Shown here piece by piece: positions 32,531-41,099 of a DNA stretch of 50,460 bases (positions are counted from its first letter, which is position 1; every line of letters begins with the position of its first letter). This stretch comes from Paenibacillus sp. YN15 (GTDB lineage: Bacteria; Bacillota; Bacilli; Paenibacillales; NBRC-103111): contig NZ_QMFA01000050.1 of the NCBI RefSeq assembly GCF_003285005.1, positions 244 to 50,703 of the forward strand. Direction: 5' to 3'. Both the position numbers and the translations under genes were made by a program. The notes under the pieces are model-generated. The model was not told the origin of the DNA and ran no database searches. It was given only the letters and a program-made list of their open reading frames with translations.

Positions 32531-32664
32531 AGCATGAGTCACGTTGAAATGAGAATATTTTTTGATGAAAGCGGCAAAAGGCGCTTTTAAGAGAACCCGT
32601 AGGAGGGATGGGCTTTAAATAAGCGTTTCTGCGGGTTCTGCATAGGGAAGGAGGAAGAGGAAGG

Positions 32665-33063
32665 ATGAACAATCTGCCGCCGGCCAGAAGCAGACGCTGG
32701 CTGGTCTGGTTCGTATGGTACGGGTTTATGATGGCAGGGGTGATGTGGCTGACCCGCTTCGTCATTTGGAAGAATGAATTTGATCCGGGATTGGCCTTGA
32801 GGCTGCTGCTGTTCAGCTTGGTGGCCGCCGTCGTTGTGAACGGGCTGGGATGGCTGGGGCTGCGCTGGTTTTGGCTTTTGTCCACCATCGGTCTTGCCCT
32901 CGGCCTCGTCGCCATGATCCGGAGCGCTTATCTGGGGATGGACGGCTTCAGGGATCTGGCCGGGTTTCTTTATTTCCTGCTTTTGTCCGCGGCAGGGATT
33001 GCATTGGGGCTTTTGGCGGAAATTGTCCGTTATATCCGTATCCGGCTCCGGGAAAAAGGCTGA
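32665..33063 (+). CDS. four-helix membrane protein of unknown function
   Basis: The 132-residue protein has four predicted membrane helices (about residues 12-30, 44-62, 66-85 and 98-120) and a basic C-terminus (RYIRIRLREKG). It has GGAAGGAGGAAG upstream of the ATG. A long-loop hairpin with arms AGAACCCG and CGGGTTCT (about 32591-32638) lies just before it and might be a leader structure. It is a single gene ending at a strong terminator. No family was recognised. Confidence 0.65.
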   Translation: MNNLPPARSRRWLVWFVWYGFMMAGVMWLTRFVIWKNEFDPGLALRLLLFSLVAAVVVNGLGWLGLRWFWLLSTIGLALGLVAMIRSAYLGMDGFRDLAGFLYFLLLSAAGIALGLLAEIVRYIRIRLREKG

Positions 33064-33082
33064 GCCAACTCCCTCAAACAAA

Positions 33083-33131
33083 AACAACTCCCGGTTGCCG
33101 CCGACATGCGGCAGACGGGAGTTGTTCTTTT
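33083..33131. terminator. bidirectional terminator between convergent genes
   Basis: The perfect 11-bp arms AACAACTCCCG (33083-33093) and CGGGAGTTGTT (33116-33126) are followed by CTTTT on the plus side, and on the minus side by TTTGTTTG. Confidence 0.85.
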
Positions 33132-33139
33132 CAGAGCAG

Positions 33140-35128
33140 TCAGGGGGCAAGCCGATCCGCCGGAACAAACCCGCAGATGGTTTGGCTGGTGCCGGCCAGC
33201 TTGAATTTAATCATGTACCCGGCAGCGCCTGACTGGTATTGGGACATGTTTTCCAACACCGACTGGATCTTCTGGTTATCCGTAATGGCAATAGGCGTGT
33301 TGATCTCGGAGTGGAGGCGGAATTCCTGTTCGGTCGGCCGGCCGTACCGGGTAGCTGCAAGCTCCGTATCGATGAGGACGGCTTGCATATCCGCCACATT
33401 CTCCAGGGTGAGCTTGACCTTGGCAGCATAACCCTTGGCTGTCATCCAGGCATCCAATTCCTTGAAGGATTTGCTCCATGCATAGTTGGTCTGGTCGTTT
33501 TTGCCGGAGGGAAGCACCTTGACGCTCGCCCAGCTTAACAACCCGCTGGTCATATCCTCATAGCTCATATTCAGAATTTCTTTCTTCAGAAGGTCCTGGA
33601 ATTCCTTGATTTCCTGCGGGTTGGTAATCACGGCGGCTTTGGGATGCTGCTCAGGTTTGCTGCCCTCCGCGTAATAATTCCCCTCCAGGGTGATCCGGTC
33701 AATGCTCCGGTCAAGCAGGTCCAAATCAAAGATGGATTTTTTGTAGCTCTCGTATTCCATCAGCGGCTTCAATTGCTCCTCGATCAGGGGCACCGGGATG
33801 GTATTGTACAGCCGGGAAAGAAACGAGCCGTCCTCCAGCCAATAAGCAATGGACACATTCATGGTTTGGATGGGGGTAGGGCTTTCAGGCAAAGGACCTT
33901 TGGCGCGGGTGCTCACCAGCTTCTTGTGCAGCTCCCGGATTAAGTTGATGTAGGTTTCGTCTCTCGGGGCGTAAGCTTGGCCGTACACGAAATGAACCCG
34001 GCCTTCCAGACTAATGGTGGTTTTCCCCACCTGGGCGGTTTCCGGAACCCGGGTGACAAAACCGCTGATATTGGTTACCGGCACATACAAGATCAAGGCG
34101 CATAACACAGTAAAGCCCCCAAACCGGATCAGCGCGGCCCGGTTGAAGATCTGCCAGGATTTTTGCAGCAGCATCTCCACTGCCGCAAATCCGATCACCG
34201 CTCCGACAATATACCCGAACCAGGTCCAGCCGGGGTTATTGTTGGACTGGTGAAAGTAGGCTCCCGCCACCATCATGGCGCAGACCATCACCCCGCCGCG
34301 GAACAGCGGATTGAAATAGCTGAAGGCGATGGCCTGGGTGGCGGCCTCCGTTTTGCGCCTGCGGTACAGGAAAAAGGCGGCAGCGCCGAAAGCAATGGAC
34401 AATCCCGCATAGATGAGGATTGCATAGTAGTTGAAATATCCCAAATTTTGCTCGAGAAATTGCACAAGCGGCGACCAATTCGCCCAGTTCATGCTGCCGT
34501 TTGCGGTATAGCTGGAATAGCCGTACAGATAGGTCCGAAAATGAAACTGCCACAGCTCGCCCAGAACGGCAGGCAGAAGCAGCAGGATAAAAACCACGGC
34601 CGTCTGCAGAATGGACTGCCCGGTGCAAATGCCCACAAATATGGTGAATACGTACAAAAAAACTGTCAGAACCAGCAAGGTGGCCAGCCATTTCAAAAAA
34701 ATAGGCCAACTGAACGCGTAGGCAAGGCCGGGCATCATCTTCAGAATGGCCACAACGCAAGCATTGATCAGCACAGGCACTGCCAGAAGAAGCAAGCTGC
34801 TGGCCAGGTGGGAGAGAAACAGCCGTCCCCGGGGCAAAGGCAGGCTATGCTGGAAGTCTGCAGAGCCTTTTGCCTGCAGATACCGGAATACGAAGATGCC
34901 GGCAACCACAGGAAACATCAGAATCAGAAGAGATTGAATATCTCCGCCCCCCTGGGAAAACAGATTATCCAGAACGATTTTGGGAGCGCGCGGTGACCGC
35001 TCGGTCATCATGAGCTGAAGAGGAAGAGAAAATAGCAGTCCGATCAGATATAAAATGCCGATCCAGCCATGCTGGCGGAGGTCCTGGCGGATGATGCCCG
35101 CATTAAAGAAGAACCGGTTGGACTTCAT
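33140..35128 (-). CDS. ABC transporter permease with large C-terminal extracytoplasmic domain
   Basis: This protein is 662 residues from the ATG at 35128. Roughly the first 370 residues hold about ten hydrophobic segments (for example LYLIGLLFSLPLQLMM and LVLTVFLYVFTIFVGICTG). The last 290 residues are soluble and have DUF6449-like character. The gene overlaps the ATPase gene by 26 bp and completes a regulator-ATPase-permease operon of the YtrA type. The substrate may be a cell-wall-active compound, as for relatives induced by lantibiotics or glycopeptides, but this is inference. Confidence 0.78.
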   Translation of the reverse strand: MKSNRFFFNAGIIRQDLRQHGWIGILYLIGLLFSLPLQLMMTERSPRAPKIVLDNLFSQGGGDIQSLLILMFPVVAGIFVFRYLQAKGSADFQHSLPLPRGRLFLSHLASSLLLLAVPVLINACVVAILKMMPGLAYAFSWPIFLKWLATLLVLTVFLYVFTIFVGICTGQSILQTAVVFILLLLPAVLGELWQFHFRTYLYGYSSYTANGSMNWANWSPLVQFLEQNLGYFNYYAILIYAGLSIAFGAAAFFLYRRRKTEAATQAIAFSYFNPLFRGGVMVCAMMVAGAYFHQSNNNPGWTWFGYIVGAVIGFAAVEMLLQKSWQIFNRAALIRFGGFTVLCALILYVPVTNISGFVTRVPETAQVGKTTISLEGRVHFVYGQAYAPRDETYINLIRELHKKLVSTRAKGPLPESPTPIQTMNVSIAYWLEDGSFLSRLYNTIPVPLIEEQLKPLMEYESYKKSIFDLDLLDRSIDRITLEGNYYAEGSKPEQHPKAAVITNPQEIKEFQDLLKKEILNMSYEDMTSGLLSWASVKVLPSGKNDQTNYAWSKSFKELDAWMTAKGYAAKVKLTLENVADMQAVLIDTELAATRYGRPTEQEFRLHSEINTPIAITDNQKIQSVLENMSQYQSGAAGYMIKFKLAGTSQTICGFVPADRLAP

Positions 35129-36005
35129 AGCCCGCATCCCCCATTTCATAAAAGAATATTTCTTCCAGTGTAAGCGGCAGGAGATCCAGCACCAGCGGAT
35201 TCAGGCGGCGGAAGGACTCCTCAATTTCTCCGCGCCCGCCCTTGACAATGTAAACCCGGACGCTGCCCCGGGATTCCGAATGAAGAATCCGGAGATGGCC
35301 GGGAAGCTCCGGCTCCACGTCCCCGTTGCAGAAGGCCGTCTGGACCTTGTGGGTATCCGCCTTCATCACATCCAGGTCCTTGTCGATGATCAGCCTGCCT
35401 TGGTGCATCATGCCTACATGATCGCATAAATCCTCGATTTCCCGCAGGTTATGGGAGGAAATGACGGTGGTCATACCCCGTTCGGCGGATTCCTGGAACA
35501 GCAGGTTTTTGATCTGGCGGCGCATGATGGGGTCCAAACCGTCAATGGGCTCATCCAGAATGAGCACCTCCGGCATACAGCTTAAGGCCAGCCAAAAGGA
35601 GGCTTGCCGCTGCATCCCTTTGGAGAAGCGGTGCAGCTTGCGCTTTTCATCCAATTGGAACACTTGGCCAAGCTGCTTGTACCGCTCCTCGCTCCAGCCG
35701 GGATAAACCGACCGGTAATAGTCCGCCATCTGCCGCATGCTGGTTTGGGGAAAAAAGTAGGGGGTGTCGGGAACAAACAGCAAACGTCCCTTGTTCACCG
35801 GATTCTCGTAAACCGGCTCCCCCTCCAAAAGAACAATGCCTTCATCGGGCTTCATGATGCCCGCCATCAGCTTCAGCAAGGTGGTTTTGCCTGCGCCGTT
35901 GGAGCCCAAAAGGCCAAAAACAGAAGCTTTATGTATGGTCAGGCTAAGCTCCCTGACTGCTTGCTCCCGCAGGAAGCTTTTGCTGATTCCGCTGATCTCG
36001 ATCAT
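35103..36005 (-). CDS. ABC transporter ATP-binding protein (YtrB-like)
   Basis: The 300-residue cytosolic ATPase has Walker A GSNGAGKT, a signature of reduced form (FSKGMQRQ), Walker B VLILDEPIDGLDP and the switch His in VISSHNLREIEDL. The last 90 residues form the C-terminal extension seen in ABC-2 type exporters of the YtrB/YhcH group. It lies six bases after the GntR gene and overlaps the permease gene, which it should energise. AAGGAG precedes the ATG. Confidence 0.88.
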   Translation of the reverse strand: MIEISGISKSFLREQAVRELSLTIHKASVFGLLGSNGAGKTTLLKLMAGIMKPDEGIVLLEGEPVYENPVNKGRLLFVPDTPYFFPQTSMRQMADYYRSVYPGWSEERYKQLGQVFQLDEKRKLHRFSKGMQRQASFWLALSCMPEVLILDEPIDGLDPIMRRQIKNLLFQESAERGMTTVISSHNLREIEDLCDHVGMMHQGRLIIDKDLDVMKADTHKVQTAFCNGDVEPELPGHLRILHSESRGSVRVYIVKGGRGEIEESFRRLNPLVLDLLPLTLEEIFFYEMGDAGYEVQPVLL

Positions 36006-36011
36006 GTGTGG

Positions 36012-36401
36012 TCACTCCTTACTTTGAGAGAAGTTGCTTGCAGCTTGAACCTTCTGGTACAAGGAAAGAATTTCGTCCTGGGTCATTCCCAGCCGGGCGG
36101 CTTCCTCCATCAGCTTGGCAAGCTCCTGGCGAACCTCCGCCAGTCTGCTCAAATCGGCATGGGCCTTGCCGGGGGAGACGAAGCTGCCTTTGCCCGGAAG
36201 CGAGTAAATGTAGCCCTCCCGCTCCAGCTCCCGGTATGCCTTCTGCACCGTATTGGGGTTGACAGTGAGCTGGGTGGAGAGGGTCCGGACAGACGGAAGC
36301 TGCTCATCCTGCTTCAGCACTCCATACAGGACGGCTTCCTTGATCTTGTCCATCAGTTGTTCATAGATGGGCCTGCGGCTGCGTAAATCCAATTCAAACA
36401 T
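36012..36401 (-). CDS. GntR-family regulator, YtrA subfamily
   Basis: The 129-residue protein has a winged helix at residues 5-75 (PIYEQLMDKIKEAVLYGVLK, QLPSVRTLSTQLTVNPNTVQ, KAYRELEREGYIYSLPGKGS) and only a short C-terminal helical tail of about 45 residues. This is the mark of the YtrA subfamily, whose members repress adjacent ABC transporter genes. The ATG at 36401 follows AGGGGCGAGG. It is first in the operon, and a CTGTA-N13-TACAG palindrome overlaps the promoter. Confidence 0.9.
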   Translation of the reverse strand: MFELDLRSRRPIYEQLMDKIKEAVLYGVLKQDEQLPSVRTLSTQLTVNPNTVQKAYRELEREGYIYSLPGKGSFVSPGKAHADLSRLAEVRQELAKLMEEAARLGMTQDEILSLYQKVQAASNFSQSKE

Positions 36402-36451
36402 GGCCTCGCCCCTTTCTGCCGGTAACGCCCGCGCTGCAGTATGTGAACTAA

Positions 36452-36488
36452 CTGTATTAATAGTAATAGTACAGATACAAAGTGTCAA
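36452..36488 (-). promoter_or_regulatory. promoter and YtrA-type operator of the GntR/ABC operon
   Basis: On the minus strand TTGACA (36488-36483) and TACTAT (36465-36460) are 17 bp apart. The inverted repeat CTGTA-N13-TACAG (36452-36474) covers the -10 and part of the spacer, matching the wide-spaced TGTA/TACA style of YtrA sites. Confidence 0.7.
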
Positions 36489-36503
36489 GGGGGAAAACGA
36501 CAA

Positions 36504-36536
36504 ACAAGACTGCCGGGATTATCCCGACAGTCTTGT
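36504..36536 (-). terminator. terminator of the FAD oxidoreductase/DUF3231 operon
   Basis: ACAAGACTG-C-CGGG pairs with CCCG-A-CAGTCTTGT around a 5-base loop, 16 bp after the DUF3231 stop on the minus strand, followed by a T-rich run. Confidence 0.75.
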
Positions 36537-36552
36537 GTTGGCTGGCGCTGCC

Positions 36553-37539
36553 CTACCGCTCCAGCGCTCCCGGCGGCTTTTCCAGCCATTCGAACTCCAC
36601 CAGGGTTTTGGTCATGCTTTCCGCCAGCATCCCCACTTGTCCAATCTGCTTCAAGTACAGGCCCGCCAGATCATTGCGCATGGTATAGCCCAAAGCGTTG
36701 CCATAAGCCTGGATCAGCGTGCCGTTTAAGCCTGCGGCATGGCAAAGCATCAGCCGCTCCGAAAAAGGGGCTTTAGTGGAGTTGGTCACCTCGGCCGAGC
36801 AGGAAACGGGAGCGGGCAAATCGTCCTTTTTCAGGATTTTTTCCATGGCTTCCTTATGATCGGTGGCCAGCTCCTTCATCCGCAGGAACTGCTCCCTGAC
36901 CTTCTGGTCGGTGGACACCTGGGCGAAGCCGGTGCTGATGGCCTCCATTAACAGCACAAGCTCCATGGAGCTGTACAATCCGCTGATCTCCATGCCGGTC
37001 AACGGCCGTTTATCGCCGAAGAAGCCGTTTAAGAAGCTGGTCTTCTGGATGAACTCGGGATGGTCCGGTGTGGTCAATATAGGCGGCCGGAAACACTCTC
37101 CCCGGTTCTGCATCAGGGTGAGCACCGAATTTTGCAGCCGTTCTGTGGCTTGCAGACTGTCCGATGCAAAGAAGCGGACATCCTCCCGGCAGGCAACGCC
37201 CAGTGCCTGGGAGTAAAAAAGCAGCCCCAGCCGGCTGGCGACAAGCAGGTAGGTGAGATACAGCCGGTCGGAAAAAAGCCTCGGCGCCGACATGAACACA
37301 TCCTCCTCCGGAATGAAGCCTTTGGGCAAGGGCATTCCCTCCTTGCTCAATATCCGGCTTCTCCGGTTCACCTGCTCCTGCCCAAATTCCGCGGCGGTCT
37401 TCATCAGGTCCTTGACCTGGTTGTTTGTGGTCTGGCTGCCGAAGCCGCCCAGGATGGACACCGACATGCTGTCCACCGCATAACCCGCCCACAAATAGCT
37501 GATTTCCAATGCACACAACCCGGTATGGGTTTGATTCAA
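36553..37539 (-). CDS. DUF3231-family protein
   Basis: The 328-residue all-helical protein matches DUF3231. Two related halves are visible, each beginning with a helix that ends in a conserved LW or MELV segment (LEISYLWAGYAVDSM; ISGLYSSMELVLLMEAISTG). Each half resembles a ferritin-like or DUF3231 four-helix unit. The start is a TTG at 37539 with a strong AAAGGAGAGC site; no nearby ATG fits. It follows the FAD oxidoreductase gene by 17 bp. The family, common in spore formers, has no established function. Confidence 0.8.
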   Translation of the reverse strand: MNQTHTGLCALEISYLWAGYAVDSMSVSILGGFGSQTTNNQVKDLMKTAAEFGQEQVNRRSRILSKEGMPLPKGFIPEEDVFMSAPRLFSDRLYLTYLLVASRLGLLFYSQALGVACREDVRFFASDSLQATERLQNSVLTLMQNRGECFRPPILTTPDHPEFIQKTSFLNGFFGDKRPLTGMEISGLYSSMELVLLMEAISTGFAQVSTDQKVREQFLRMKELATDHKEAMEKILKKDDLPAPVSCSAEVTNSTKAPFSERLMLCHAAGLNGTLIQAYGNALGYTMRNDLAGLYLKQIGQVGMLAESMTKTLVEFEWLEKPPGALER

Positions 37540-37556
37540 GGTAAGCTCTCCTTTCG

Positions 37557-38654
37557 TTATACCAGTGATTTTATGCCAAGCCAGGGTCTAAGCAGATAAG
37601 AAGCGGCGCGCAGCACATCCATATGCTTCACCGTGAACAGCTTGCGGCCGATGGGCGTTCCCAGCCACTTCACAATGGTATCCAGCTGCTCATTGCCGAT
37701 TTGCTCCATTGCCTTGCGGAGGACAAGGGAATTGGCATAGCTCCTCCGCAGCGGGCGGGTCAGCTGTTCGTAATCTCCGAGGCCGCAGATATCCCGGGCC
37801 GCATATACGCCGGTGCTTAGAGAAACGAATTGCCCGAAGCCCAGAAAAGGCGTAATGCTGCCAAAGTTATTGCCCGTAAAAAAGGTATTCCCGATCCGGG
37901 AGTTCCGGGAAATTCCGATGGGATAATGGTTAATCTCGAAGGTGTCAATGACGGACAGAGTCTGCTGGAGATCGGAGCATACCCTGGGGAAGAAGCGGTC
38001 CCAGAGTGTATGGATATCCGGATGCCGGAACTGGGGATAGTCCGGGTAAGCGATCACCATGCTGGCTTCCTTCTGGGACATGGGGATCAGATAGCCGTAC
38101 CCCTTGGGGCAATAATCCTCGTTCAGCCAGGTATATACCGTGTTCAGATCGAAATCGCCTGTCACCGTGCAGCCCTTCATGGATACGCTCAGCGACAGAT
38201 CATAATTCTTCAGCCGGCGGGCAATGGTTGTCTCCCCCGTAGCCAGCACCACATGGGTATAGTTCTCCAGCAGCTCCTCATACGTAGCCTGGGAGCCGAA
38301 GCGGATAGGGGAGCGGAGCTGCTTGTGGAGCTGCTGCTCCAGGGATTTTTCATGCCGTCCCCGGATATTGGAATGCCCCAGCCTGCCTTCCATCACGGCA
38401 GTTTCCTGCGGCCCGTGAATGGACATGGCGCGAATCATATAGACGGGATGAAGATAGATGCCCAGCTCGTTGGACAGGTAGGTTACACAATCCTCGGCCG
38501 GTTTGGCCGTCAGCCCCAAGAAAATCTCTCCGTTGACAAACCGATCCCCCACCTGGGAACGGGACTCGTAAATATCCGGCGTAATGCCGTGTTTTTCCAG
38601 GGTAAGCGCACAAGCCAATCCGGACAGGCCCGCCCCCATAATCGCCACTTTCAT
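37557..38654 (-). CDS. FAD-dependent oxidoreductase
   Basis: The 365-residue protein starts with the dinucleotide-binding motif VAIMGAGLSGLACALTLEKHG, and an acidic residue ends the second strand (IYESRSQVG). HVVLATGE marks the second FAD motif (ATG type), and GNNFGSITPFLGFGQFVSL near residue 270 resembles the third FAD-binding region of geranylgeranyl-reductase-like flavoproteins. AAGGTGGTG precedes the ATG. It is the first gene of a two-gene operon with the DUF3231 protein. The substrate is unknown. Confidence 0.78.
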   Translation of the reverse strand: MKVAIMGAGLSGLACALTLEKHGITPDIYESRSQVGDRFVNGEIFLGLTAKPAEDCVTYLSNELGIYLHPVYMIRAMSIHGPQETAVMEGRLGHSNIRGRHEKSLEQQLHKQLRSPIRFGSQATYEELLENYTHVVLATGETTIARRLKNYDLSLSVSMKGCTVTGDFDLNTVYTWLNEDYCPKGYGYLIPMSQKEASMVIAYPDYPQFRHPDIHTLWDRFFPRVCSDLQQTLSVIDTFEINHYPIGISRNSRIGNTFFTGNNFGSITPFLGFGQFVSLSTGVYAARDICGLGDYEQLTRPLRRSYANSLVLRKAMEQIGNEQLDTIVKWLGTPIGRKLFTVKHMDVLRAASYLLRPWLGIKSLV

Positions 38655-38711
38655 GACAACACCACCTTATACTTATAAATTTGGTATATTCAGTAATTTC
38701 TATTCATGGGA

Positions 38712-38742
38712 GCAAAAAGAAAACCACCCGAAAAGGGTGGTT
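38712..38742 (-). terminator. terminator of the sugar ABC/AraC operon
   Basis: AACCACCC / GGGTGGTT, an 8-bp stem with a 5-base loop, is followed on the minus strand by TTTTCTTTTT. It lies 45 bp past the AraC gene stop. Confidence 0.85.
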
Positions 38743-38786
38743 CCGTAAAATGCGTATATCCGGTACCCCCATCGTACGAGGAAGTG

Positions 38787-40997
38787 CTAGTCCCCACCGG
38801 CCTGCCGGCGGAACTCTCCCGGCGTGGAGCCGATCACCCGTTTGAAGACGCGGATGAAGGAGAAGGAGTGAACATACCCCACCGCCAGGGCCACATCCTG
38901 CACGGACAGGCTGGTGGTTTCCAACAGCAGCTTGGCTTTTTCCATGCGGATGCGGATCAGGTAATCCACGAATTTTTCCCCCTGAAGCTCCTTGAAGACA
39001 GCGCTGAAATGCTGGGGAGTCAGGTGAAAATGCTCGCTGATCTGGTTCAGGGACAGATTGGGGTCCCCTAATCCGGCGTCAATATATGCCTTGAACAGGT
39101 CCAGATTGGTATACTGGGGATTCTTCTCCCGCTGTCTGGCCAGCTCGTTGAACATCCGGGACAATCCGGCGAACAGCTTTTCCTCCAGCTCATTCACATT
39201 GGAATAACGGACGGTCCATTCCTTCAGCTCGGCATAAAGCGGCGTCCAGGCGGCAACCGCCTCCTCCGACAATTCGCCGATCTCCCCGTGGCAATGAAGA
39301 AGCAGATAGTCGGCCAGGTCGGTGATGGTTTTGCGCGGCGGCAGCCCGGTGCGGACTGTGGCAAAAATGCCCCGAAACACGGCTTCCCATTCCTTGCTGC
39401 CGGTCCGGAACAAATGGGCCATGGAGTGGATGGCGGGCAGCTGCTCCATCAGGGCAAAGGCAGGTTTGGCGGCCAGGGTTTCATGGGTAATGACTTGGTT
39501 GGACCCGGCGGAGGCCTTCACCTCCAGCATTTGCGCGGCGGCCTCGTAGGACTGGGGGATGGAGGCCAGATTTTGCACCGCATCGCCGAATCCGATGGTT
39601 ACCGTAAATTTCAGGTACTGCTCCACCCAGGCGCGCAGCTCCTCGCACATCCGGAGAGTATCGGGAAGGGCGTCGTAGTTGGCTTCATCGAGAAATACCA
39701 GGCTGCCGATCCGGTCCCCGGACAGCCAGTCGATCCAGACGGAGAAGCGGTAAGAGTCGGCCATTTCCTGGACCACGGAGCGCAGGGCAAATTTCAGGAG
39801 GAGCCGGTCATGCTCCGAATAGGCGGCTTCAAAGGCGGCATACTCATCCATCTCCACCAGAATCACCAGATAGGAATGGCAGTTTTGGGGAAGCCCCAGC
39901 TTTTTCAATTCCTCCTGCCAATCGTTCTGGCTGATATATTGGGTGCCTGTCACCAGATCCCGGAACAGATAGCGTTTCTTTAAGCCCGAATCCCGGGCCG
40001 CCTGCTCCTCATGCAGCTGGGAATCATGGATCAGCCGCTCCACCGCCGCTTCGATAAAAGCAAACTGGTCCCCGTCCATGGCAAACTGGTCCTTGCGGAT
40101 AAAATGGGCAATCCGGTTGGAGATGGCGTCAATGGGCTTGTAATTGCGCCGGAAGACAAGAAACAGCAGAATCAGGGCGGCCAGCACGGTGCCTCCCACA
40201 GCCAGCAGCCAAGAATTGCTGAACAGGGAAAGCAGGCTCCCCACCTTGGCATCCTTGACCCCGGAATGAAGCGCCCAGCCTGTTTTCTCCGAAACCAGAA
40301 CAGCCGCATCCCGGCGGCTGTCTTTTTCCGTTTTGTCGAAGGGAAGGCCGCCGGAGGAGGCGAGATAGGCGTAATGGATATCCGATTGGGCGATGCTCTG
40401 CAGCATATCCTGTATGGAATACAAGGGAATATTAAGCACAATCAGCCCCTGTGCGGCGGTATTGAAGGGAATGCCCATGACCAAAGAAACCACGGTCTGT
40501 GCAGCGCTGCTGGAGCCGGCTTTATAATTGCGGGGCGCAAACCAGGAAACTTGGCCCGGGTTATCCGTCATATAGGAATTGATGAAGGCGCTGTCGGGAA
40601 ATTCGTTTAGGCTCATCATATGGGAATCCGACAGAATGCGGAGGTCGGAGGTCCGGTACAAATAGAAGGAATCGATGCTGTTGACCGTGGACAGCAGCTC
40701 CCGCAGCCGGGAATAGAGCAGATAGCTGGAGTAGGTTTCATCCGTGTGGTCACCGCCGAAAAACTGCTGCAGCTGCACATTGGTCAGAGTTTCCCGGATT
40801 ACGGTCTGTTCGATTCCCGCCAGCCAGCTGTCGAAGGTTTTGATCACATTGCGGGCGTATACCTGATTGGCGTTCTGCGCCTCCCGTCCCGCGTTCCGGC
40901 CGATCACGGCAAGGAAGATCACCGACAAGGAAGCGGACAAAAACAGAAAAACGGACAGATAGGACAAAAATAACCGCAGCCAGGGGTTTCGTCTCAT
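38787..40997 (-). CDS. membrane-bound AraC-family regulator with extracytoplasmic sensor domain
   Basis: The 736-residue protein has a membrane helix at about residues 7-30, an extracytoplasmic sensor segment of about 230 residues (cache-like), a second helix (SWLLAVGGTVLAALILLFLV), a long cytoplasmic linker region, and a C-terminal AraC double helix-turn-helix (about 640-736; LSLNQISEHFHLTPQHFSAV and DVALAVGYVHSFSFIRVFKR). This architecture is frequent in Paenibacillus next to sugar importers. The start ATG at 40997 follows GGAG. It is last in the importer operon and may also have its own extended -10 promoter. It probably senses sugar or binding protein and controls the flanking operons. 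Confidence 0.87.
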   Translation of the reverse strand: MRRNPWLRLFLSYLSVFLFLSASLSVIFLAVIGRNAGREAQNANQVYARNVIKTFDSWLAGIEQTVIRETLTNVQLQQFFGGDHTDETYSSYLLYSRLRELLSTVNSIDSFYLYRTSDLRILSDSHMMSLNEFPDSAFINSYMTDNPGQVSWFAPRNYKAGSSSAAQTVVSLVMGIPFNTAAQGLIVLNIPLYSIQDMLQSIAQSDIHYAYLASSGGLPFDKTEKDSRRDAAVLVSEKTGWALHSGVKDAKVGSLLSLFSNSWLLAVGGTVLAALILLFLVFRRNYKPIDAISNRIAHFIRKDQFAMDGDQFAFIEAAVERLIHDSQLHEEQAARDSGLKKRYLFRDLVTGTQYISQNDWQEELKKLGLPQNCHSYLVILVEMDEYAAFEAAYSEHDRLLLKFALRSVVQEMADSYRFSVWIDWLSGDRIGSLVFLDEANYDALPDTLRMCEELRAWVEQYLKFTVTIGFGDAVQNLASIPQSYEAAAQMLEVKASAGSNQVITHETLAAKPAFALMEQLPAIHSMAHLFRTGSKEWEAVFRGIFATVRTGLPPRKTITDLADYLLLHCHGEIGELSEEAVAAWTPLYAELKEWTVRYSNVNELEEKLFAGLSRMFNELARQREKNPQYTNLDLFKAYIDAGLGDPNLSLNQISEHFHLTPQHFSAVFKELQGEKFVDYLIRIRMEKAKLLLETTSLSVQDVALAVGYVHSFSFIRVFKRVIGSTPGEFRRQAGGD

Positions 40998-41037
40998 GGC
41001 ACACTCCAGGATGATGGATTGGTTGTTGCAGGCATTC

Positions 41038-41046
41038 ATTATAACA
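41038..41046 (-). promoter_or_regulatory. possible internal extended -10 promoter for the AraC gene
   Basis: On the minus strand TGTTATAAT matches TGnTATAAT, 41 bp before the AraC-type start. No convincing -35 is present. Confidence 0.4.
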
Positions 41047-41099
41047 CGGGCAGAGGCCCTCTTCATGATTGCCACAAAGAGAGCCCGCTGCACGGAAGG

